Shown piece by piece: positions 56,937 through 64,000 of a stretch of DNA of 64,000 nt. The notes beneath the pieces were generated by a model. That model did no database searches, was not told the DNA's origin, and saw only the letters and a program-made list of their open reading frames with translations. This DNA comes from Burkholderiales bacterium (GTDB lineage: Bacteria; Pseudomonadota; Gammaproteobacteria; Burkholderiales; Burkholderiaceae_C): NCBI GenBank assembly GCA_016191525.1, contig JACPOK010000019.1, forward strand, positions 62,001-126,000, written 5' to 3'. The number at the start of each line of letters is the position of its first letter. Within the stretch, counting starts at the first letter, position 1. A program made the translations under genes and the position numbers.

Positions 56937-57860
56937 TCAGGCCCCGGCCGGGCGCTCGCCCGAACGCTGCCATTGCAGCGGCGTCTGGCCGGTGTAGCGC
57001 TTGAACTGCGCGGCGAAGTGGCTGGAGGAGCCGAAGCCGCAGGCCATGGCGACATCCACGATGCTGCCGCCGGCGCCCGCGTCGCCCGCGCGCGACCACA
57101 GCAGACGCTTGGCCTGTTCCATGCGGCGCGACAGGATGTACTGGTGGGGCGTGGCGCCCAGCCGCTCGCGGAACACCCGGCAGAAGTGGAACAGGCTCAT
57201 GCCCGCCAGCGCGGCCAGCTCTTCCAGCGCCAGCGGGGCGTGCAGCTGCGTGTCGATGTGCTGCTGCACCCGCGCCAGCGCGCCCGCCGTGGCGGTGGGG
57301 CCGATGCGCGCCTGGCGCGTGAGCACGCGGCAGACCAGGGCCGTGGCCGCGCTTTCCGTGGCCTGGGCCCCGTCCGGGCAGCCCGCGCGCAGGTCGGCCA
57401 GCAAGCCCGCGGCCAGGCTGCGCAGCACTTCGTCGCCGGCCAGCACCTGGTGCTCCAGCTGGGCCTGCTTCGCGCGCAGCCCCAGGGCCATGGCGCTGCT
57501 GGCCAGCAGTTCACGCGAGATGCGGAAGGTGGCCAGCCGCACCGGCGTGTAGGCGCGGCCGGCCGGCTTGGGCATGCCGGCGTGGTGCATCACCGTGGTG
57601 TCGGGCGGGATCACCAGCAGGCTATGGCGGCGGCAGGGAAAGGTCTGGCGCCCCTGCGGGCCGGTGGCGTCGATGACGTAGCTGGGGCCGATGTTGTAGC
57701 TGATGCGCAGGTAGGGCTGCGGCTCGATCTCGTGCGCCGGCCCCGGCACGTGTACCAGCGCCAGCTGCACGTGGCGCGAGGGCGATGCCAGCACCTCGCG
57801 GATGATCGCGGTGTTCTCTGCTCCCGGCGCCTCGCGCAACGACGAATCTGCACTTCCCAT
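56937..57860 (-). CDS. AraC-family transcriptional regulator
   Basis: The 307-aa protein has a cupin-like N-terminal sensor (about 25-150, with [16 protein letters not shown] near 80) and an AraC DNA-binding domain at the C-terminus: [31 protein letters not shown] near 205-235 and [24 protein letters not shown] near 262-286. It precedes the ligand-binding protein and cupin on the same strand, so may regulate them. Confidence 0.9.
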   Translation of the reverse strand: MGSADSSLREAPGAENTAIIREVLASPSRHVQLALVHVPGPAHEIEPQPYLRISYNIGPSYVIDATGPQGRQTFPCRRHSLLVIPPDTTVMHHAGMPKPAGRAYTPVRLATFRISRELLASSAMALGLRAKQAQLEHQVLAGDEVLRSLAAGLLADLRAGCPDGAQATESAATALVCRVLTRQARIGPTATAGALARVQQHIDTQLHAPLALEELAALAGMSLFHFCRVFRERLGATPHQYILSRRMEQAKRLLWSRAGDAGAGGSIVDVAMACGFGSSSHFAAQFKRYTGQTPLQWQRSGERPAGA

Positions 57861-57931
57861 GGGCAGAGCTTACGGACCCACGCGGCCATCGCGCTCCTGT
57901 CTTACCCGCAGTTGCCTGCACAATCACGCGC

Positions 57932-58849
57932 ATGAGCCTTGTTCCGGCCGCGCGGGCCCTGTCACCTTCGTTCCTGCTTCGCGCCTCCATCGCGGTCGCG
58001 GTGGCCACCATCGCCATGAAGGGCTGGGCCTGGTGGATCACCCAGTCGGTGGGCCTGCTGTCCGACGCGATGGAGTCGCTGGTCAACCTGGCCAGCGCCG
58101 CGTTCGCGCTGCTGATGGTCACCATCGCCCGGCGCCCGGCCGATGCCGACCATCCCTATGGCCACCACAAGGCGGAGTACTTCTCGGCCGGCTTCGAGGG
58201 CCTGCTGATCATCGTGGCGGCGCTGGGCATCGTCTGGGCTTCGGTGCAGCGCATCCTGCACCCGCAGCCGCTGGACCAGCTGGGCTGGGGGCTCGCGCTG
58301 TCGGTGCTCAGTTCGGCGTTGAACGGCGCGCTGGCCTGGGCGATGCTGCAGTCGGCGCAGCAGCACCGATCCATCGCGCTGGAAGGCGACGCCCGCCACC
58401 TGATCACCGACGTCTGGACGTCGGCCGGCGTGGTGGTTGGCGTGGGGCTGGTGGCGCTGGGCGGCTGGAACTGGCTGGACCCGGCGGTGGGCATAGCCGT
58501 GGCGCTGAACATCCTGCGCGAAGGCGCCAACCTGATGTGGCAGTCGTCCCGCGGCCTGATGGACGAGGCGCTGGAGCCCGAGGTGCTGCAGGACGTGGAC
58601 AAGGTGCTGGCCTCCTTCAGGCACCACACCATCCGCTTCGACCATGTCTCCAGCCGGCGCTCGGGACAGCGCCGCTTCGTGGACCTGCACATGCACATGC
58701 CCGCCAGCTGGACGCTGGGCCGCGCCGCCGCGGTGCGCGCCTCGGTGGAGCAAGCCCTGATGAGCGCGGTGCCCGGCCTGCGCGTGACCATCCAGCTCTT
58801 GCCCAACGATGTGGAGCCGCATACCGCCGACGAGGAGGACCTGATTTGA
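57932..58849 (+). CDS. Cation diffusion facilitator (CDF) family transporter
   Basis: The 305-aa efflux carrier exports divalent cations by proton exchange. Six membrane helices fill residues 10-205; metal residues lie in [19 protein letters not shown] (Asp, helix II, near 40) and [18 protein letters not shown] (His-x3-Asp, helix V, near 153). The cytoplasmic CDF dimer domain follows. A third histidine cluster [17 protein letters not shown] sits after helix III. Ends 4 bases into the dtd gene. Confidence 0.92.
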   Translation: MSLVPAARALSPSFLLRASIAVAVATIAMKGWAWWITQSVGLLSDAMESLVNLASAAFALLMVTIARRPADADHPYGHHKAEYFSAGFEGLLIIVAALGIVWASVQRILHPQPLDQLGWGLALSVLSSALNGALAWAMLQSAQQHRSIALEGDARHLITDVWTSAGVVVGVGLVALGGWNWLDPAVGIAVALNILREGANLMWQSSRGLMDEALEPEVLQDVDKVLASFRHHTIRFDHVSSRRSGQRRFVDLHMHMPASWTLGRAAAVRASVEQALMSAVPGLRVTIQLLPNDVEPHTADEEDLI

Positions 58850-59286
58850 TCAGCGTGACGCAACGGGTCAGCCAGGCCCGGGTGGAAGTGGCCGGCCTGG
58901 CCATCGGCGAGATCGGCCCCGGCCTCTTGGTGCTGCTGTGCGCCGAGCGCGGCGACACCGAAGTGCAGGCGGACAAGCTGCTCGCCAAGCTTTTGAAGCT
59001 GCGCATCTTCAGCGACGAAGCGGGCAAGATGAACCGCAGCGTACAGGACACGGGCGGCGGCCTGCTGGTGGTCAGCCAGTTCACGCTGGCGGCCGACACC
59101 TCCGGCGGCAACCGGCCCAGCTTCACCAATGCCGCCGCGCCCGATGAAGGGCGGCGGCTGTACGACTACTTCGTGGCCCAGGCCCGGGCCGCGCACCCCG
59201 TGGTGGCCACGGGGGAATTCGCCGCTGACATGAAAGTGCATCTGGTCAACGACGGGCCGGTGACGATTCCCCTGACGATCCGCTAG
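58846..59286 (+). CDS. dtd: D-aminoacyl-tRNA deacylase
   Basis: The 146-aa protein hydrolyses D-amino acids from tRNA. Motifs: [16 protein letters not shown] at the N-terminus, [17 protein letters not shown] near 75-92, and NDGPVT at the C-terminus. Translation starts from TTG at 58846 (GAGGAGG 8 bases ahead), overlapping the CDF stop; no in-frame ATG lies near. Length is normal. Confidence 0.94.
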   Translation: MISVTQRVSQARVEVAGLAIGEIGPGLLVLLCAERGDTEVQADKLLAKLLKLRIFSDEAGKMNRSVQDTGGGLLVVSQFTLAADTSGGNRPSFTNAAAPDEGRRLYDYFVAQARAAHPVVATGEFAADMKVHLVNDGPVTIPLTIR

Positions 59287-59289
59287 CGG

Positions 59290-59739
59290 TTAATACGGGT
59301 TGGCAATGCCCAGCGCCGCCAGCAGCAGGATCTCCAGCGTCTCCATCTCCAGCGCGTCGCGCTCGCCGGTTTCATGGTCGTAGCCCTGCGCGTGCAGCGT
59401 GCCGTGCACCAGCAGGTGGGCGTAGTGTGCCTCCAGCGTCTTGCCCTGCTCGCGCGCCTCGCGCTCGACGATGGGGCCGCACAGCACCAGGTCGCACATC
59501 ACCACCGGCTGCTGCGCGTAGTCGAAGGTCAGCACGTTGGTGGCGTAGTCCTTGTGCCGGTATTGCAGGTTCAGCGCGCGGCCTTCCTCCTCGCCCACGA
59601 TGCGCACCGCGATCTCGCCGGGCAGCGCCAGCGCGTGGGCCACCCAGCGGGCCACCGTGGGGCGGCGAAGCACAGCCTGGTGCGCCGCCGCGCCGGGGAA
59701 CGCAGCGAATTGCAATGCGAGGTCGAGTTTGGGGGTCAT
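59290..59739 (-). CDS. ybeY: Endoribonuclease YbeY (rRNA maturation)
   Basis: The 149-aa metalloenzyme matures the 3' end of 16S rRNA. The zinc signature [16 protein letters not shown] (three His) lies near residue 113-128. In its operon it follows phoH, a common pairing, separated by the 51-bp repeat. Convergent with dtd, 3 bases apart. Confidence 0.94.
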   Translation of the reverse strand: MTPKLDLALQFAAFPGAAAHQAVLRRPTVARWVAHALALPGEIAVRIVGEEEGRALNLQYRHKDYATNVLTFDYAQQPVVMCDLVLCGPIVEREAREQGKTLEAHYAHLLVHGTLHAQGYDHETGERDALEMETLEILLLAALGIANPY

Positions 59740-59740
59740 A

Positions 59741-59791
59741 AAGGCCTGCGAAGCGCGCCAGACAAGCGCAGCCAGCTATCTATTTTGTAGC
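59741..59791 (-). repeat. 51-bp palindromic repeat, copy E (supplies the phoH stop codon)
   Basis: On the minus strand GCTACAAAATAGATAGC, then CTGCGC and GCGCTTCGCAGGCC, ending 2 bases before the ybeY start. phoH reads it A-T-K-stop, so its last three codons and stop come from the repeat. Confidence 0.8.
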
Positions 59792-60727
59792 ATCCCGCTT
59801 GCGCTGGGCATCATAGGCATCGACGATGCGGGCCACCAGCGGGTGCCGCACCACATCGGCGCTGGTGAAGCGGGTGTGGGCGATACCCTTGACGCGCTTC
59901 AAGACCTGCTCGGCCTCCACCAGGCCGCTCAGCTGGCCCTTGGGCAGGTCGATCTGGCTCACGTCGCCCGTCACCACGCACTTGGCGCCGAAGCCGATGC
60001 GCGTGAGAAACATCTTCATCTGCTCCGGCGTGGTGTTCTGCGCCTCATCCAGGATGATGAAGGCGTTGTTCAGCGTGCGCCCGCGCATGAAGGCCAGCGG
60101 CGCGATCTCCAGTGCCTGCCGTTCGAAGGCCTTGGTCACCTTCTCGAAGCCCATCAGTTCATACAGCGCGTCGTACAGCGGCCGCAGGTAAGGGTCCACC
60201 TTCTGCGACAGGTCACCGGGCAAAAAGCCCAGCTTCTCGCCCGCTTCCACCGCCGGCCGCGTGAGCACGATGCGCTGCACCGCGCTGCGCTCCAGCGCAT
60301 CGACTGCGCAGGCCACCGCCAGGTAGGTCTTGCCGGTGCCGGCCGGGCCGATGCCGAAGGTGATGTCGTGGGTGGCGATGTTCTCCATGTACACGCTTTG
60401 GGTGGGCGTGCGGGCCTTCAGGTCGGTGCGGCGGGTGTGCAGCACCTTGGCGCCGTCCTCGTCTTCGGCCATGGCGCCGTCGCCGGCCAGCATCAGCTGC
60501 ACCTTGTCGGCGGCGATCGGCCGCGCGGCGATTTCGTACAGGGCCTGCAGCACCTCCATCGCGCGCTGGGCTTTCGCCTTGGGCCCGTCCACCTTGAACT
60601 GCTCATGCCGGTGCGCCACGCTGACCTGCAGCGCCGCCTCGATGGTGCGCAGGTGCTCGTCCATGGGGCCGCACAGGTGGGCCAGCCGGGCGTTGTTGGG
60701 CGGGGAAAAAGTGTGTCTGAGAATCAA
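59780..60727 (-). CDS. ybeZ: PhoH-family ATPase (YbeZ)
   Basis: The 315-aa ATPase has Walker [12 protein letters not shown] near residue 132, and Walker B region [16 protein letters not shown] near 225-240. I start at TTG 60727, giving [12 protein letters not shown] as in family members; a Met 27 codons later is an alternative. PhoH/YbeZ couples to YbeY. The divergent ruvA starts only 27 bases away. Confidence 0.9.
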   Translation of the reverse strand: MILRHTFSPPNNARLAHLCGPMDEHLRTIEAALQVSVAHRHEQFKVDGPKAKAQRAMEVLQALYEIAARPIAADKVQLMLAGDGAMAEDEDGAKVLHTRRTDLKARTPTQSVYMENIATHDITFGIGPAGTGKTYLAVACAVDALERSAVQRIVLTRPAVEAGEKLGFLPGDLSQKVDPYLRPLYDALYELMGFEKVTKAFERQALEIAPLAFMRGRTLNNAFIILDEAQNTTPEQMKMFLTRIGFGAKCVVTGDVSQIDLPKGQLSGLVEAEQVLKRVKGIAHTRFTSADVVRHPLVARIVDAYDAQRKRDATK

Positions 60728-60754
60728 GCTGATAATTCCGGTGAAGGGACCCCC

Positions 60755-61326
60755 ATGATAGGCAGATTGACAGGAACGCTGGCCGACAAGAACCCGCCCC
60801 AGGTGCTGCTGGATTGCGGCGGCGTGGGCTATGAGGTCGATGTGCCGATGAGCACCTTCTACAACCTGCCCGGCGTGGGCGAGAAGATCACGCTGCTCAC
60901 CCACTTCGTGGTGCGGGAAGACGCGCAGATCCTCTACGGCTTCGGCTCCTCCGGCGAGCGCGAGGCGTTCCGCCTGCTGATCAAGATTTCCGGCGTGGGC
61001 CCGCGCACCGCGCTGTCGGTGCTCTCGGGCATGAGCGTGGGCGACATCGCGCAGGCCGTCACGGCGCAGGACGCGGGCCGCCTGGTCAAGGTGCCGGGCA
61101 TCGGCAAGAAGACGGCCGAGCGGCTGCTGCTGGAACTCAAGGGCAAGTTCGGCGCCGACCTGGGCGCGGCCAGCGGCGCTGCCACGAGCGATGCGCAGGC
61201 CGACATCCTGCAGGCGCTGGTTGCGCTGGGCTACTCGGACAAGGAGGCTGCTGCTTCGCTGAAGGCGCTGCCGCGCGACGTGGCCGTGGGTGAGGGCATC
61301 AAGCTCGCTTTGAAGGCCCTGAATAA

Positions 61327-61330
<4 letters not shown>
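60755..61330 (+). CDS. ruvA: Holliday junction DNA helicase subunit RuvA
   Basis: The 191-aa protein starts [28 protein letters not shown], and contains the two helix-hairpin-helix motifs ([15 protein letters not shown] near 75, [16 protein letters not shown] near 110) and the RuvB-binding C-domain. ATG at 60755. Overlaps ruvB by 4 bases. Confidence 0.96.
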
Positions 61331-62385
<1,055 letters not shown>

Positions 62386-62888
62386 CCGACGGGCGCCGCG
62401 GCCCCGGCCCGTGACCCCATCGAATTGCAGGCAATCAGGATCTGCGCCACGTAGTAAGTGGTCAGCACGAAGAACTGTGCCATCGGAAACTGCAGCGCGA
62501 ACCTGTTGGTGGCCAGCAGCGAATCGCTCAGCATGAAAAAGCCCGCGCCGATGGCCACGCAGACCGAGGCCCGGTCACGCAGCACGGTGGCGCGGCCGAT
62601 GGCCTGCGCCGCCATCAGCGCGATCACCACAACATAGGCCGCGACGGCGACCTTGAGCATTGGGTTCAGCCCGTTGAACAGGAAGGCATACATCGCCGCA
62701 CCCACGGCCAGCGTGCACACCAGCGCGCGGCGGCTGGGGAACCAGGGCACGCCCTGCCTGAACAGGGCGATGTAGCAGAGGTGGGCGATGAGGAACGACA
62801 CCAGCCCCGGGATGAAGAAACCAGGGAACATCAGGAAGCAGTCGCCCACCAGCGAAAAGCCCAAACCGGCCAGAAGATAGGAGGAGAA

Positions 62889-62939
62889 AAGGCCTGCGGA
62901 GCGCATGGAACGTGCGTGGGCAGCTACATAAAAGATAGC
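62889..62939 (-). repeat. 51-bp palindromic in-frame repeat, copy F
   Basis: On the minus strand GCTATC-TTTTA-TGTAGC, then ACGCAC and GCGCTCCGCAGGCC. In the ether-lipid fusion gene it is read A-I-F-Y-V-A-A-H-A-R-S-M-R-S-A-G-L, in the same frame as all other copies. Confidence 0.8.
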
Positions 62940-64000
62940 AACCAGCAGCGCCAGCGGCTTGAACACCCGGTGCAGCTCGGCCATGTTTTCCGCGCCGGTG
63001 GCGGTGGCCAGCGCGGCCGCCTGTACCAGCAGCACTTCCAGCACCGACAGGCGCCCCTGCATCACCGCGCCCACCGACCACAGGCCCACGGCCAGCGCCG
63101 CCAGCCACACGCTGGATTGCGACAGGGGCATCTTGTCCGCATGCCAGAGGAACAGTGCCACGCACTGCAGCAGCACCACGAACTGGATGGCGCCGAACCA
63201 CATCACCGCCCGGGAGAGGGGCGGGTGGTAACGCTCCAGCCGCGCGATGTCGAACGCGGGCTTGGGAAAGCGCGCCGCCACGTCCGCCGGCCGCCAGCCC
63301 GGCGGCTTGAACCACACGCGCAGCTTGTCCAGCCAGTTGCGCGCATGCCAGCTGTCCCTGGCCAGGCCCCAGTACACCTCGGCGTTGGACCACAGCGGGT
63401 CCCAGCTGTTCAGCGGGCTGCGGGTGCCGTACACGCACTTCTCGCCTTCTTCCTGGAAGCTGCCGAACAGGCGGTCCCACACCACCAGCACGCCGCCGTA
63501 GTTGCGGTCCACGTACTGGTCGTTCACCGCGTGGTGCACGCGGTGGTTGGAAGGCGAGCAGAACCAGCGGTCGAACCAGCCCAGCTTGCCGACCTGTTCG
63601 GTGTGCACCCAGAACTGGTAGAGCAGGTCGACGAGTGCCACGATGCCGAACACCAGCGGCGGCACGCCGGCGATGGCCATGGGCAGGTAGAACACCCAGC
63701 CCACCAGCGCGCCCGAGCTGGTCTGGCGCAGCGCGGTGGACAGGTTGTAGTCCTGGCTCTGGTGGTGCACCACATGCGCCGCCCAGAAGAGGGCGCACTC
63801 ATGGCCGGCGCGGTGCAGCCAGTAGTAGCAGAAATCGTAGAACACCAGCGCCAGGATCCAGCCGTACCAGGTGCTCCAGAAGGCCTTGGCGGTTTCGATG
63901 GGGACGATGGAGACGGTGGTGTACACCGCGCCGTAGATGCCCACGCGCAGCAGCCGGGTGAAGACCTTGCTGGTCTCGCTCAGCATGCCCAGGCTGATGC

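Overview
The window is a contiguous, gene-dense chromosomal segment of a GC-rich betaproteobacterium, most likely Comamonadaceae (Burkholderiales; a Ramlibacter/Variovorax/Polaromonas-like lineage). The lineage call is inferred from the many Bug-type substrate-binding proteins, a double-length UvrA, the SAH riboswitch-ahcY-tlyA-metF operon, the rplM-rpsI/erpA/anmK/tyrS neighbourhood, and a short in-frame palindromic repeat. No rRNA, tRNA, CRISPR array, transposase or phage gene was seen. No gap between genes exceeds about 250 bases.

Layout. 1-5.4 kb: the edge of a flavin monooxygenase gene, a hypothetical gene, then a formate/nitrite-type channel and a PP2C phosphatase-Ser/Thr kinase fusion behind a sigma-54-like promoter with an NtrC-like site. 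4.4-16.8 kb: an AraC regulator divergent from a leucine/isovalerate (liu) catabolic operon (liuB, an acyl-CoA dehydrogenase, two unexplained exported proteins, liuC, a DUF4126 membrane protein, liuD, ghrA-like, liuE, ybaK, DUF1289, a DsbA-fold isomerase). 17-24.6 kb: an MHS-type MFS transporter, a 51-residue membrane peptide and a 1909-residue tandem UvrA. 24.8-27.1 kb: GNAT, 1-Cys peroxiredoxin, HDAC-like amidohydrolase. 27.1-33.1 kb: three Bug substrate-binding proteins with an SMP-30 lactonase-like protein, a DHDPS/NAL-family lyase and a FadR-type regulator, probably a sugar-acid or related catabolic locus. 33.1-36.7 kb: HAD phosphatase, prfC and a stand-alone ATP-dependent DNA ligase.

36.7-40.4 kb: SAH riboswitch, ahcY, tlyA, metF, rlpA (methyl cycle). 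40.4-44.1 kb: paaABCDE, reading right to left, with a perfect 28-bp TetR-type operator. 44.1-47.8 kb: CAP protein, alpha/beta hydrolase, LysR regulator, rlmJ. 47.8-54.5 kb: rplM-rpsI, a coiled-coil membrane protein, bactofilin, erpA, anmK, an M23 peptidase and tyrS. 54.5-58.8 kb: a VapBC module, a cupin, a periplasmic ligand-binding protein, an AraC regulator and a CDF cation transporter. 58.8-64 kb: dtd, ybeY, phoH, ruvAB and a truncated-by-window membrane protein that fuses an alkylglycerol-monooxygenase-like hydroxylase to a YhhN/TMEM86 lysoplasmalogenase-like domain.

The most notable observations are the putative two-step ether-lipid-degrading fusion at the right edge, and a 51-bp palindromic repeat found six times. 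Every copy is read in the same frame by its host gene, giving an Ala-Ile-x-x-Val-Ala-Ala-His-Ala-like peptide or, in phoH, the stop codon. Also of note are the nitrogen-type promoter in front of the channel/kinase pair and the four-ATPase UvrA.
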